Source: Pseudomonas guangdongensis
GTDB taxonomy: Bacteria; Pseudomonadota; Gammaproteobacteria; Pseudomonadales; Pseudomonadaceae
Assembly: GCF_900105885.1 (NCBI RefSeq)
Contig: NZ_LT629780.1
Coordinates: 3,100,001 to 3,164,000, forward strand
Reading direction: 5' to 3'
Length of the DNA: 64,000 nucleotides
Shown here: positions 48,014 to 59,913 of the stretch, piece after piece
Layout of the letters: each line of letters begins with the position of its first letter
Position numbering within the stretch: the stretch's first letter is position 1
The notes under the pieces: generated by a model
The model's input: only the letters and a program-made list of their open reading frames with translations
Told to the model about the DNA's origin: nothing
Database searches by the model: none
Made by a program: the position numbers and the translations under genes

Positions 48014-49453
48014 TCAGGGCTCCAGCCGGTAGCGCTCGCGGGCGAAGGCCAGCTGGTACTTGTTGATGCTGTTGACGTAGCTGACCACGCCCATGCCGTG
48101 GCGCTCGGCCGCCACCCGCTCGACCTGGAAGAACCACTGGTTGGGATTGAGCCCGCGCCGCCGCGCCTCGGCGCGCAGGCTCTGCACCCGCTGCGGGCCG
48201 AGGTTGTAGGCGGCGAGGACGAAGGCCATGCGCTCGCGCTCGTTGAGCTGGCTGCTGGCGAAGAAGCGCCGGCGCAGCATGGCCAGGTAGCGCGTGCCGG
48301 CCTGCACGTTGCCGTCGAGGCTGGCATGGTTGTGGACCCCGACGCTGCGCGCCGCCGCCGGGGTGATCTGCAGCAGCCCGGTGGCGCCACCGGCGCCGCG
48401 CGCGGCGGGGTTGAGGGTCGACTCCTTGAAGGCCAGCGCGGCCAGCAGCAGCCAGTCGAGATCCGCGGCGCGGGCATGGCTCATCAGCGTCGCGCGCACC
48501 CGCGCCAGGCGCTGCAGCTCGACGCGGCCGAGCGGGTTGTGGACCTTGTAGAGGCGCCGGTAGACCCGCTGGAAGGCGGCGTCCTGGTTGGCCGGCGCGC
48601 GGTATTCGCGCAGGAAGCGGTCGATGCCGGCGCGCAGGTTGGGCGCCTCGCGGTGCACGAACCAGTGCATGCCGCCCTCCGTGGCCAGCTGCAGGTGGCG
48701 GTCGATGCGCAGCTTCGGCCAGACCCGCGCCCAGCGTTCGGCGATCGGCAGCTCCACCGCGGTCATCGGCAGGATGCCGGCCTGGACCATCTCCAGCACG
48801 TCCTCCACCGCCAGGCTGGGGTCCAGCCAGTCGGCGACGATGGGCGTCTTGCGTCCGGCGTTGAAGCCCTGCAGCGCCTCGCGGGCGGCGCTGCCGGCCG
48901 GCAGCGCCAGGCTGCGCCCGGCCAGTTGCTCGAGGGTGGCGTAGCGGCGGTTGCCCTGGCGGCTGACCACCACCAGCGGCACCCGGGCCAGCAGCGGCGC
49001 GCTGGCGCTGACCGCCTGGCCGCGGCGCACCGCCAGCAGCTCGCCGGGCGCCACCAGGTCGCCCTCGCCGCGCAGCAGCGCCGGCAGCAGTTGCTCCTTG
49101 GGCAGGGGGATCAGCTTCAGGCGCACCTCGCGGCCGTCGCGCGCGCCGCGGTTGAGGTATTGCTCGAAGGCGCGCAGGCGCCGGTATTCGACGCCGATCG
49201 GCTCGCCACGCACCTCGCCCGAGCTGTTGCGGCTCTGGTTGACCAGCACCCGCAACTGCCCGCTGGCGCGCACCGCCGCCAGGTCGCGCACCCGCGTGTG
49301 GCCCTCCCAGCCTTCCGGCGGGCCGGGCAGACGGGCCTGGGCCAGCGGCGCCAGCAGCAGGCCGAGCAGCGCCAGGCAGGCGCACAGCCAGAGCGCCGGC
49401 AGGGTTCTGCCGTTACTGGCGCGGTTGCGGTTAAATAGGCTCTTTTTCGTCAA
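48014..49453 (-). CDS. MltF-like membrane-bound lytic murein transglycosylase
   Basis: A 479-residue exported enzyme. Residues 1-40 form a signal/anchor ([20 protein letters not shown]). A family-3 solute-binding-protein-like regulatory domain covers about 65-300, then the SLT catalytic domain with the glutamate in [16 protein letters not shown], followed by [15 protein letters not shown] and [12 protein letters not shown]. The two-domain order is that of MltF. The only plausible start is a TTG at 49453, weak and unusual; no ATG or GTG occurs before the signal peptide. Pseudomonads carry more than one MltF-type protein. Confidence 0.9.
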   Translation of the reverse strand: MTKKSLFNRNRASNGRTLPALWLCACLALLGLLLAPLAQARLPGPPEGWEGHTRVRDLAAVRASGQLRVLVNQSRNSSGEVRGEPIGVEYRRLRAFEQYLNRGARDGREVRLKLIPLPKEQLLPALLRGEGDLVAPGELLAVRRGQAVSASAPLLARVPLVVVSRQGNRRYATLEQLAGRSLALPAGSAAREALQGFNAGRKTPIVADWLDPSLAVEDVLEMVQAGILPMTAVELPIAERWARVWPKLRIDRHLQLATEGGMHWFVHREAPNLRAGIDRFLREYRAPANQDAAFQRVYRRLYKVHNPLGRVELQRLARVRATLMSHARAADLDWLLLAALAFKESTLNPAARGAGGATGLLQITPAAARSVGVHNHASLDGNVQAGTRYLAMLRRRFFASSQLNERERMAFVLAAYNLGPQRVQSLRAEARRRGLNPNQWFFQVERVAAERHGMGVVSYVNSINKYQLAFARERYRLEP

Positions 49454-49500
49454 TCTCGAATTCCCGACCGGGCATTCGGCCAGCCAACGGGTGCAGCACC

Positions 49501-50304
49501 ATGCAACTGATCGACATCGGCGTCAATCTGACTCATGGCTCATTTGCCAGGGACACCGAGGCCTTCCTGCAGCGCGCCCGGGACGCCGGCGTGTGCCAGA
49601 TGGTGCTCACCGGCACCTCGGCGGAGGACAGCGAAGCGGCGCTGGCGCTGTGCCGCGCCTTCGACCCCGAGGGACAGCGGTTGTTCGCCACCGCCGGCCT
49701 GCATCCCCACGAAGCCAGCCAGTGGCACGCCGACAGCGCCCGCCAGCTGCGCGCGCTGCTGGCCGAGCCGCAGGTGCGCGCGGTCGGCGAATGCGGGCTG
49801 GACTTCAACCGCGATTTCTCGCCGCGCCCGCAGCAGGAGAAGGCGCTGGAGGAGCAGCTGGCGCTGGCCTGCGAACTGCAGCGCCCGGTGTTCCTCCACG
49901 AGCGCGAGGCCAGCGTGCGCCTGCTGGCGATCCTGCGCCACTACCGCGACCGCCTGCCGGGCGCGGTGGTGCACTGCTTCACCGGCGAGAAGGCGGCGCT
50001 GTACGCCTACCTCGACCTCGACCTGCACATCGGCATCACCGGCTGGATCTGCGACGAGCGCCGCGGCAGCCACCTGCATCCGCTGGTGCGCGAGATTCCC
50101 GCCGGCCGCCTGATGCTGGAAAGCGACGCGCCCTACCTGCTGCCGCGCACCCTGCGCCCGCGACCCAGGCACGGCCACAACGAGCCGGCGTTCCTGGTCG
50201 AGGTGCTCGACGAGGTGGCCCGCCATCGCGGCGAGTCCGCCGAGCAGCTGGCCGCCCACAGCACCGCCAGCGCGCGGGCCTTCTTCGCCCTGCCCTCAGT
50301 CTGA
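49501..50304 (+). CDS. tatD: TatD-family metal-dependent deoxyribonuclease
   Basis: A 267-residue cytoplasmic TIM-barrel nuclease. It matches E. coli TatD along its length: [14 protein letters not shown] at the N terminus, [52 protein letters not shown] and [10 protein letters not shown]. It retains the atypical DxGVN N-terminal metal site of true TatD in place of the DxHxH seen in YcfH and YjjV. It overlaps the convergent CHAD gene by nine bases at its 3' end. Confidence 0.94.
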   Translation: MQLIDIGVNLTHGSFARDTEAFLQRARDAGVCQMVLTGTSAEDSEAALALCRAFDPEGQRLFATAGLHPHEASQWHADSARQLRALLAEPQVRAVGECGLDFNRDFSPRPQQEKALEEQLALACELQRPVFLHEREASVRLLAILRHYRDRLPGAVVHCFTGEKAALYAYLDLDLHIGITGWICDERRGSHLHPLVREIPAGRLMLESDAPYLLPRTLRPRPRHGHNEPAFLVEVLDEVARHRGESAEQLAAHSTASARAFFALPSV

Positions 50305-51060
50305 GGCGCCGTCCAGATCGCGCTGCAGCTGCGCCAGCGCCGCATCGGCGGCCAGCGCCGCCTGCTCCAGTTCGGCCTGCCACTGCGCCAGACAGGGCGC
50401 CAGCGCGGCATCGACGGCGGTGCGCTGGCACCACTGCCAGCGATCGTGCCAGTCGCCGAGGGCGGCCTGGGCCAGCTTGAGGCCCTCGCCCTGCACCTGC
50501 AGCTGCCGCGGCCAGGCCTCGGCGGCGTAGCGCACGCGCTTGACCAGGATGCGCAGCCGATGGCGGTCGTGGGCCGGGTCGGCCAGCCCCTCGCGCAGCC
50601 GCAGCACCTGGCGCTGCAGGCGCCGCTGCAGGCGCTTGCCCAGCCCGCGCAGGGCGCCCTCGCGCTCGGCCTCGCGCAGCAGTCCCGGCCACAGCCCCAG
50701 CGCCTGGCGCAGGCGGGCCAGCTCGGGGGCGGCCAGCAGTTCGTCGTAGCCCGCCTCCAGCGTGCCGCGCCGCTGCACGGCCAGCGCTTCCAGGCCACGG
50801 CGCTGCAGTTCCTCGGCCAGCACCTCGACGTCGCGCAGCGGTCCGGACTGGCGGCCGAAGGCGCCGGACAGCGCCTCCAGGGTCTCCACCCCGGGTACCC
50901 CGCGCAGCGGGCGCAGCAGGCTGCGCAACCGCCGCACCGCCACCCGCAGGTCGTGCAGCGCCTCGCCGTCGGTGCGCGCCTGCAATCGCGCGCGGGCCGC
51001 CAGCAGGGCCACTTCAAGAGCGATGGAACGGTGGATCAGACGATCGAGCAAAGCGGACAT
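50296..51060 (-). CDS. CHAD domain protein
   Basis: A 254-residue helical protein with a CHAD (conserved histidine alpha-helical) domain, known to bind polyphosphate. It shows the paired conserved patterns [20 protein letters not shown] near residue 35 and [22 protein letters not shown] near residue 170. It is very rich in Arg and Leu. The start at 51060 ([12 protein letters not shown]) is followed by the domain; earlier in-frame ATGs give a proline-rich leader and were not used. It is convergent with tatD. Confidence 0.9.
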   Translation of the reverse strand: MSALLDRLIHRSIALEVALLAARARLQARTDGEALHDLRVAVRRLRSLLRPLRGVPGVETLEALSGAFGRQSGPLRDVEVLAEELQRRGLEALAVQRRGTLEAGYDELLAAPELARLRQALGLWPGLLREAEREGALRGLGKRLQRRLQRQVLRLREGLADPAHDRHRLRILVKRVRYAAEAWPRQLQVQGEGLKLAQAALGDWHDRWQWCQRTAVDAALAPCLAQWQAELEQAALAADAALAQLQRDLDGASD

Positions 51061-51151
51061 TGCGCCTCTCCTTCTGTGTCGTCGGGAATCTCGCCTCGCC
51101 CAGCATACCAGCAGGACGCCGGGCGGCCCGCCCGCTCGGGCCGGCGCCGGC

Positions 51152-53170
51152 TCAGGCACGCCCCACGCGACGCAGGCTGCGCCGCAGCTCGTCCAGCCGC
51201 TGGCGCAGCGTCACGGCAGAGCGCGGCGCGGCGGCGTAGCGCTGCGCCTCGAAGGCTTGGGCGAAGGCGAGGATCGCCGCCGCCTGAGCCGGCAACGCGC
51301 GCGCCGCGCGCTCGGCGAAGTCGCGCGGCCCCTCACCGGGCGCACGGTACAGCCGCTGGCGCGCCAGCAGACGCTCGAAGCGCCGGTATAGGCGGCGCTG
51401 ACCGTCGCGCTCGACCCGCCAGGGCTTGAGCAGCAGCAGGGCGAGCAGCGCCAGCACGGCCAGTGTGCCGCCGAGGATCAGGGCTGCGAGCTGGCCGTGC
51501 TGCAGGTCGCCGAACAGGCGGCGCAGCAGCTGCATCTGGGTGTCGCCGCGATAGCCCAGCACCTGACGCTGCCAGGCGTGGTTGAGGGCATCCCAGGACA
51601 GGCGCAGCTCGTTCAGCCAGGCCACGTGGCGATAGCGCAGCGCCGACAGCGGGGTCTCGGCGAGGAAGGCCTCGCCCTCCGGCAAGGCCTGCTCCAGCCC
51701 CAGCTCGATGCGCGCCGGCGCCACCTGGAAGGTCGGGTCGACGCTGCGCCAGCCGAATCCCGGCTGCCAGTACTCGACCCAGGCGTGGGCGTCGAACTGG
51801 TGGACCAGCACATGCTGGCCGTCGGGATTGACCTCGCCGCCCTGGTAGCCGGCCACCACCCGGCTCGCCACCCCGGCGGCGCGCAGCACGAAGGCCATCG
51901 CTCCGGCGTAGTGGGCACAGAAGCCGCGCCGGCTGTCGAACAGGAAGTGGTCGATGCTGTCACCGGCCGCCGGCGTCGGGCGCAGGGTGTAGGCGAACGA
52001 CTGCTCGGCGAAGTAGCCCAAAAGCGCCGCGGCCAGCGCCTGCGGATCGTCGCCGTGCTGCGCGCGCAGCCGCGCCGCCCAGGCCCGCGCGCGCGGATTG
52101 CCGCTCGCCGGCAGCTGCAGCGCCGCGGCCAGCCGCGGGCTGCCGGCGGCCTCGCGGCGCGCCTCGGGCCAGGACTGCAGCGTATACAGCAGGCGCTGCT
52201 CGACGGGGCGGGCATGTTCGAGGCGGAAGTCGCCCTTCTGGCGGATCTCCGCCTGGGCGCTGTAGGCGCTGTCCAGCGCCGGCAGCCAGGGCCGGCCGCT
52301 GGGTTCCAGGACGATGCTGTAGTCCAGGCGCGGGCCGCGCGGCTGCCACCGCGGCGTATCCGACCAGGCCGCTTCGGGCAGTTGCGACCAGCGCTGGCCG
52401 TCGAACGCCTCGTAGGTCAGCGCCCGCCAGTAGAGCTGCGCGCGCGGCGGCGGCGGCCCCTCGAAACGGGCGCGCAGCACCAGCGCATCGGACAGCCCCA
52501 GCTCGGCGATCTCCCCCGGCGCCATGCTCTCGGACAGTCCGCTGCGCGCCTGCAGGCCGTTCTGCGGCAGGCGCCACAGCGGTTCGAGGCGCGGCACCAG
52601 CAGGAACAGCAGCAGCGCCAGCGGCGCCGCCTGCAGCACCAACAGCAGGGCCAGGCGCAGGGTCGGCCAGGGCCGCTCGACCAGCGGCGAGGTCTGCAGG
52701 CCGAGCAGCGCGGCAAGCAGGGCGAGCACCGCCAGCAGGCTGTACAGCGCCGCCGGCAGACTGTCGTCGAACAGGTAGCCGACCCCCACGGCGATGAAGC
52801 CGAGCAGGATCGCCACCTGGCCGTCGCGGCGGGTCTTCAGCTCCACCAGCTTGAGCACGAAGGTGGCCAGCAACAGGGCGCGCCCGGCCTCCAGGCCGAA
52901 CAGCGAACCGTGGGCGCTATAGACCCCGGCGGCGGCGGCCAGCACCATGGCCGCCTTGCTCCAGGCGCCTGGGAAGCCGGCGCGCATGCGCAGCACCTGC
53001 ACCCGCCAGGCGGCGCAGACCAGCCACAGGCCGCTGATCCACAGCGGCAGGTGGCGCAGGTGCGGGGCGATCACCAGCACCTGCGCCACCAGCAGCCAGA
53101 GCAGCGCGACCCGCGGCAGCGGCGGGGCCTGGCGGACCTGCGCCCGCCACGCGGCCAGGCGGCGCCTCAC
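51152..53170 (-). CDS. tgpA: TgpA-type transglutaminase-like membrane protein
   Basis: A 672-residue inner-membrane protein. Five to six N-terminal transmembrane helices (about residues 15-195) precede a periplasmic domain ending in a transglutaminase core with C418 (RRGFCAHYAGAMAF), H462 (FDAHAWVEYW) and D478 (RSVDPTF). These spacings, 44 and 16, match the catalytic triad I recall for P. aeruginosa TgpA. A final helix lies near 555-583, then a cytoplasmic tail. TgpA is essential for normal growth of P. aeruginosa. The GTG start at 53170 overlaps the DUF58 stop (GTGA). Third gene of moxR-DUF58-tgpA. Confidence 0.93.
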   Translation of the reverse strand: MRRRLAAWRAQVRQAPPLPRVALLWLLVAQVLVIAPHLRHLPLWISGLWLVCAAWRVQVLRMRAGFPGAWSKAAMVLAAAAGVYSAHGSLFGLEAGRALLLATFVLKLVELKTRRDGQVAILLGFIAVGVGYLFDDSLPAALYSLLAVLALLAALLGLQTSPLVERPWPTLRLALLLVLQAAPLALLLFLLVPRLEPLWRLPQNGLQARSGLSESMAPGEIAELGLSDALVLRARFEGPPPPRAQLYWRALTYEAFDGQRWSQLPEAAWSDTPRWQPRGPRLDYSIVLEPSGRPWLPALDSAYSAQAEIRQKGDFRLEHARPVEQRLLYTLQSWPEARREAAGSPRLAAALQLPASGNPRARAWAARLRAQHGDDPQALAAALLGYFAEQSFAYTLRPTPAAGDSIDHFLFDSRRGFCAHYAGAMAFVLRAAGVASRVVAGYQGGEVNPDGQHVLVHQFDAHAWVEYWQPGFGWRSVDPTFQVAPARIELGLEQALPEGEAFLAETPLSALRYRHVAWLNELRLSWDALNHAWQRQVLGYRGDTQMQLLRRLFGDLQHGQLAALILGGTLAVLALLALLLLKPWRVERDGQRRLYRRFERLLARQRLYRAPGEGPRDFAERAARALPAQAAAILAFAQAFEAQRYAAAPRSAVTLRQRLDELRRSLRRVGRA

Positions 53171-54126
53171 GACGCCCGCTCCGCCGCGCCGCGCTCGAAC
53201 AGCGCCAGGTCGCGCAGGCACTGCTCCACGCTCGCCGTGCCGGGCGCGCGGCTGACGCCGGGCAGGCGCAGGCCGAAGGTCTTGCCGCGCGCCGCCAGCT
53301 GCAGCACGCCATGGCAGAGCAGCGACAGGCGCGCCTCGCGCTCGCCGTCCAGCGCCTCGAAGTCCAGCCAGGGATCGTCGCCGCGCAGGGCGGCGAAGTC
53401 CTTGACCAGCAGACCTTGGCCGCGCGACCAGGCCTTCCAGTGCAGGCGCCGCCGCGAGTCGCCGGGCTGGTAGGGACGCAGCCCCTGGAAATCGTCGACC
53501 CCGTCACGAGCCAGGGCACGACCACCCTCCTCGCCGCCGCCGAGCGCCGCCTGCCACTCGCCGGCCAGCGGCGCCGGATAGACCAGCACCGCCAGCTGCA
53601 GGTCGACCCAGCTCCAGGCCACCCACAGGCCGAGGGGGAAGCGCGTCTCGACGCGCAGGCGCGGCGCCGCCAGCCAGCCGCGCCGTACGGTGGCCAGGCT
53701 CAGATCGATCTCGGCATTGCCGGCCGCCGGCACGTCGGCGCGCAGCAAGGGCGCCGGCGGCCAGCCCAGTTCGATGCCGTGATGGGCGCGCCCGCCGCTC
53801 TGCAGGCGCACGCGCAGCAGCGCGCGCTCGCCGGCGAACACCGGCGGCGCCTCGCCGGCCGCCAGCTCGATGCCGGCCAGGTTGCGCCAGGTGTGCAGGA
53901 TCGCCACCAGCGCCAGCGACAGCAGCAGGAAGCACAGGGCGTAGGCCAGGCTGTTGCGGTAGTTGATCGCCACCAGCAGCAGCGCCAGCCAGCCGACGGC
54001 GAACAGCCAGCCGGCCGCGCTCGGACGGATGAAGATGCTCCGCGCGCCGAGGCGTACCTGGCGTGCGGCGGGGATGCGCCGCTGCAGCCAGCGGCCGTCG
54101 CGCCAGAGCTTGCCCGCCCCGGCCAT
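53167..54126 (-). CDS. DUF58 domain protein
   Basis: A 319-residue membrane-associated protein. Two adjacent hydrophobic segments lie near residues 35-80 (AAGWLFAVGWLALLLVAINY, LAYALCFLLLSLALVAIL). The DUF58 motif near residue 225, DFQGLRPYQPGDSRRRLHWKAWSR, is intact. DUF58 proteins accompany MoxR ATPases and are proposed partners in assembling VWA-domain complexes. The start at 54126 overlaps the moxR stop (TGATG-type) and the stop overlaps the tgpA start. Confidence 0.92.
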   Translation of the reverse strand: MAGAGKLWRDGRWLQRRIPAARQVRLGARSIFIRPSAAGWLFAVGWLALLLVAINYRNSLAYALCFLLLSLALVAILHTWRNLAGIELAAGEAPPVFAGERALLRVRLQSGGRAHHGIELGWPPAPLLRADVPAAGNAEIDLSLATVRRGWLAAPRLRVETRFPLGLWVAWSWVDLQLAVLVYPAPLAGEWQAALGGGEEGGRALARDGVDDFQGLRPYQPGDSRRRLHWKAWSRGQGLLVKDFAALRGDDPWLDFEALDGEREARLSLLCHGVLQLAARGKTFGLRLPGVSRAPGTASVEQCLRDLALFERGAAERAS

Positions 54127-55043
54127 CACAGCGGCGCCACGTCGCGCAGCAGACCCTGCACCAGCGCGCCGCCGCCGTGGCCGGCGGGGTCGGCGGCATC
54201 GCGCAGGCGATGTCCGGCCACCGCCGGCAGCACTGCCTGGACATCCTCGGGGATCACGTAGTCGCGCCCGGCCAGCAGCGCCCAGGCGCGCGCCGCCGCC
54301 AGCAGGCCGAGGCTGCCGCGCGGCGACAGGCCGAGGGCGAAGGACGGCTGGCTGCGGGTGGTTTCGGCCAGGCGCAGGATGTAGTCGACCACCGCCTCGC
54401 TGACATGCACGGCGCCCGCCTGGGCCTGCAGCGCGGCCAGGGCGCGGGGATCGAGCACCGGCTCCAGCTGCGGCAGCAGCTCGCGCCGCGAGGCGCCGAG
54501 CAGCAGGGCGCGCTCGGCGGCGCGTGCCGGGTAGCCGAGGGCGATGCGCATCAGGAAGCGGTCGAGCTGCGACTCGGGCAGCGCGAAGGTGCCGCCCTGA
54601 CAGCTGGGGTTCTGGGTGGCGATGACGAAGAACGGCTCGGGCAGCGGCCGGGTCGCACCCTCGATGGTCACCTGGCGCTCCTCCATGGCCTCCAGCAGCG
54701 CGCTCTGGCTCTTCGGGGTGGCCCGGTTGATCTCGTCGGCCAGCACCAGTTCGGCGAAGATCGGCCCGGGATGAAAGCTGAACTGCCCGCTGTCGCGGTC
54801 GAACACCGAGGTGCCGAGGATGTCGCCGGGCAGCAGGTCGGAGGTGAACTGGATGCGCTGGTAGCTCAGCCCCAGCACCCGCGCCAGGGCATGGCTGAGG
54901 GTGGTCTTGCCCATCCCCGGCAGGTCTTCGAGCAGCAGGTGCCCGCGCGCCAGCAGGCAGGCCAGGGCCAGGCGCACCTGGCGCTCCTTGCCCAGCAGCA
55001 CCCGGTTGATTTCCCCCAGGCAACGTTCCAGTTGGCTGCGCAT
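54126..55043 (-). CDS. MoxR-family AAA+ ATPase
   Basis: A 305-residue AAA+ chaperone-like ATPase. It shows Walker A EDLPGMGKTT (about residues 39-48), the MoxR signature IQFTSDLLPGDILG, Walker B LVLADEINRATPKSQSALLEAMEE, sensor VIATQNPSCQGGTFALPESQLDRF, and arginine-finger/sensor 2 block LSPRGSLGLLAAARAWA. It is the first gene of the moxR-DUF58-tgpA operon. The start at 55043 (MRSQLERCLGEINRVLLG) is the usual one; upstream in-frame sequence is intergenic. Confidence 0.94.
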   Translation of the reverse strand: MRSQLERCLGEINRVLLGKERQVRLALACLLARGHLLLEDLPGMGKTTLSHALARVLGLSYQRIQFTSDLLPGDILGTSVFDRDSGQFSFHPGPIFAELVLADEINRATPKSQSALLEAMEERQVTIEGATRPLPEPFFVIATQNPSCQGGTFALPESQLDRFLMRIALGYPARAAERALLLGASRRELLPQLEPVLDPRALAALQAQAGAVHVSEAVVDYILRLAETTRSQPSFALGLSPRGSLGLLAAARAWALLAGRDYVIPEDVQAVLPAVAGHRLRDAADPAGHGGGALVQGLLRDVAPL

Positions 55044-55472
55044 CGTCCACTCCTTGTCTCGACCGTTTCGCTTGGCCGGCGATCGTACTGCCCGGCGCCG
55101 CGTCAACCAAGCGACGTCCGCACGCTTCGGCGCCCGCCGGCGCCGCGCGGTGCCGGTTTTATTTCCGGATATTACATCCGCCCCGTACGCCGCAGCCCGC
55201 AGAGGACGGGGGCTGCCGGCCATCGGGCGGCCGCGCGCGGGGCGACTCGCGGCGCCGGCGCGGGGCGGCGCGCATGGACGCTGGCGGCGCCGCTGCGGTA
55301 AGTTTCGGGCGCATCGATGCGCCCGTACAGCGATCCGGAGGGCATCATCGGGCAACGGGCAGGCAAAGACCGGCAAACGGAGTCCACTTTTCCACCCCGC
55401 CACAATCCCTTCATCGATTCGGGAGACGCTGCGTATTCGGACGACAACAATCAGAAATCCGAGGTAGGTACA
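55044..55472. other. intergenic region between moxR and the dapB-like gene
   Basis: This 429-base gap lies between two divergent genes and must hold both promoters. The first part is very GC-rich. A less GC-rich patch sits near 55152-55180, with TAATAT on the minus strand facing moxR but no -35 partner. Another lies near 55430-55480, just ahead of the dapB-like start. I found no convincing terminator, RNA gene or repeat. Confidence 0.5.
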
Positions 55473-56237
55473 TTGAAAGTTGGACTCATAGGTTTTGGGC
55501 GCACGGGCAAGTCCGTCGCCAGCGTGCTGCTCAACAGCAGCGACACCACCCTGGAATGGGTGATCCGCGGCTCGGCCACCCCCGGGCACCGCTCCGCCGC
55601 CGAGTGCCTCGGCGTGGAGTCGAACAACCCGGCGACCCTCTTCGGCCGCGACGAACTGCGCATCGACGAGCTGCTGGAACGCCAGCCGGTCGACCTGATC
55701 ATCGACTTCTCCTCCAGCGACGGCATCGAGCTGTACGCCGAGGAGGCCGGGCGGCGCGGCATCGCCATCATCAGCGCAATTTCCCACTACCCCGAGGAGC
55801 GCATCGCCCAGCTCCAGGCGCTGGGGCAGCACACGCGCATCCTCTGGTCGCCGAACATCACCCTGGGGATCAACTTCCTGATCCTCGCGGCGAAGATCCT
55901 CAAGCAGATCGCCCCCGACGCCGACATCGAGATCATCGAAGAGCACTTCGCCAGCAAGCCGGAAACCTCCGGCACCGCCAAGGTGATCGCCGAGAGCCTC
56001 GACAAGTGCAGCGACGACATCAAGTCGATCCGCGCCGGCGGCATCGTCGGCCGCCACGAGATCCTCTTCGGCTTCCCCTACCAGACCGTGCGCCTGAGCC
56101 ACGAGTCGATCGCCCGCGAGGCCTTCGGCAACGGCGTGCTGTTCGCCGCGCGCAACCTGTTGCAGCGCGAAGCGGGCTTCTACAGCATGCAGGACCTGCT
56201 CGAACCCTACTTCTACGACAAGGCGGCCAGCGGCTGA
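55473..56237 (+). CDS. DapB-like dihydrodipicolinate reductase family paralogue
   Basis: A 254-residue NAD(P)-dependent reductase with the DapB fold. The N-terminal Rossmann motif is KVGLIGFGRTGKSVA. The C-terminal catalytic segment DIEIIEEHFASKPETSGTAK (from residue 151) aligns with the DapB motif EAHHRHKVDAPSGTA: catalytic H158, K162 and the S-G-T loop are kept, while the second His is F159 and Asp is E164. Then IRAGGIVGRHEILF follows as in DapB. The start is a TTG at 55473 with GAGGTAGG five bases before it; the upstream frame contains no better start. The normal pseudomonad dapB lies beside dnaJ/carA, so this is a second, divergent member of unknown substrate. Confidence 0.85.
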   Translation: MKVGLIGFGRTGKSVASVLLNSSDTTLEWVIRGSATPGHRSAAECLGVESNNPATLFGRDELRIDELLERQPVDLIIDFSSSDGIELYAEEAGRRGIAIISAISHYPEERIAQLQALGQHTRILWSPNITLGINFLILAAKILKQIAPDADIEIIEEHFASKPETSGTAKVIAESLDKCSDDIKSIRAGGIVGRHEILFGFPYQTVRLSHESIAREAFGNGVLFAARNLLQREAGFYSMQDLLEPYFYDKAASG

Positions 56238-56281
56238 ACGCCCTGGCCGCGCAACCGGCCCCGCTTACAAGGAGTTGCACC

Positions 56282-58972
<2,691 letters not shown>

Positions 58973-59004
58973 CGGCCCGCGCGCCGACGCGCTGCGCCTG
59001 CACA

Positions 59005-59040
59005 AAAACGCCGTTTCCCCGCCCGGGGAAACGGCGTTTT
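59005..59040. terminator. terminator after the P-type ATPase
   Basis: A 16-bp perfect inverted repeat (59005-59020 with 59025-59040, AAAACGCCGTTTCCCC and its complement) has a GCCC loop and ends in TTTT, with AAAA on the other side, so it can act in both directions. Confidence 0.9.
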
Positions 59041-59248
59041 GCGTGGCGGACGGCGACATGCGCGAGCGGCGGCCTATGCGGACGAAGCCTGCGCGCGCGA
59101 CCGGAACCGGCGCATGGGTTGTTCAAGCACACGAGCGCCGCCATACCAGGCGATGCCCTGTAGCGGCCTCCTGGTGTGGCGGCGCCTTGAAGTGGAGGGC
59201 AGCAGCACCCGACTGCGATCGCGTGGGGCAGCCACGTGGCCATGCGGC

Positions 59249-59587
59249 TCAACGTGGCGGCGCGGACACCTCCTGGGTCACGCCCCAGCCGTCGAGGATG
59301 CCGCCGAGCGGACCGACCACCGCCTGCAGGTCGTGTTCGAAGTCGTCGATGCCGTCGCGGGTGGCGTACATCACCTTGCTGACCTGCAGGTGCCAGGCGC
59401 CGTCGCGCCGGCAGACCTGGGCATTCAGCCACTCGCCACGGAACTGCCCGGCGGCGCGGCGCGCCTGCGCCTCGTCGGCGAAGATCGCGTAGAACTCGAT
59501 GGGATGCACACGGGCGAAGTCGAAACCGCCCTCGCGCATCTGCCGCAGCACGGTATTGCCGATGTCTTCAGGAGAGATTCTGGCCAT
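59249..59587 (-). CDS. RraB-like ribonuclease E inhibitor family protein
   Basis: A 112-residue acidic protein resembling RraB, a regulator that binds RNase E and changes its action on mRNA. Recognisable parts are MARISPEDIGNTVLRQMREGG, FYAIFADEAQARRAAGQF and the C-terminal DDFEHDLQAVVGPLGGILDGWG. The last matches the DVEYDGWG type ending of RraB domains. It is shorter than E. coli RraB and lacks its acidic tail. The start at 59587 has AAGGAG eight bases upstream; an ATG eight codons earlier is less likely. The gene stands alone. Confidence 0.78.
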   Translation of the reverse strand: MARISPEDIGNTVLRQMREGGFDFARVHPIEFYAIFADEAQARRAAGQFRGEWLNAQVCRRDGAWHLQVSKVMYATRDGIDDFEHDLQAVVGPLGGILDGWGVTQEVSAPPR

Positions 59588-59913
59588 GGCGCACACTCCT
59601 TCATCGTTCAACGGACATTAAGCTGCCACCGGACCCAGACGAGGGTCTGCATGAAAGGCCGGCCGGGCGAGCGGCGGGCAAAGCGAAAAGCGGCGGGGAA
59701 GCGCAGTTTACCGAGCGTAAATGAGCATTCCGAGCCGCTTTGCAACGCCACTCGACCGGGCGCAGGCACTCCCAGAGCCTAGTGGCAAATCGGCCGGCGT
59801 GCACGCGCTCCCGGCACCGATCCGACGGCGCGCACCGCACGGGCCGGACTTGCGCCGGGCATTCTGCGACAATCGCCGGCGATTTCCGCACCCTCCTCCG
59901 GCAAGGCTGATCG
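59588..59913. other. intergenic region between rraB-like and DUF2726 genes
   Basis: A 326-base gap between divergent genes. I see a short hairpin-like AGACGAGGGTCT near 59657 and no open frame with coding character, RNA gene or clear promoter. Promoters for both neighbours presumably lie here. Confidence 0.45.
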
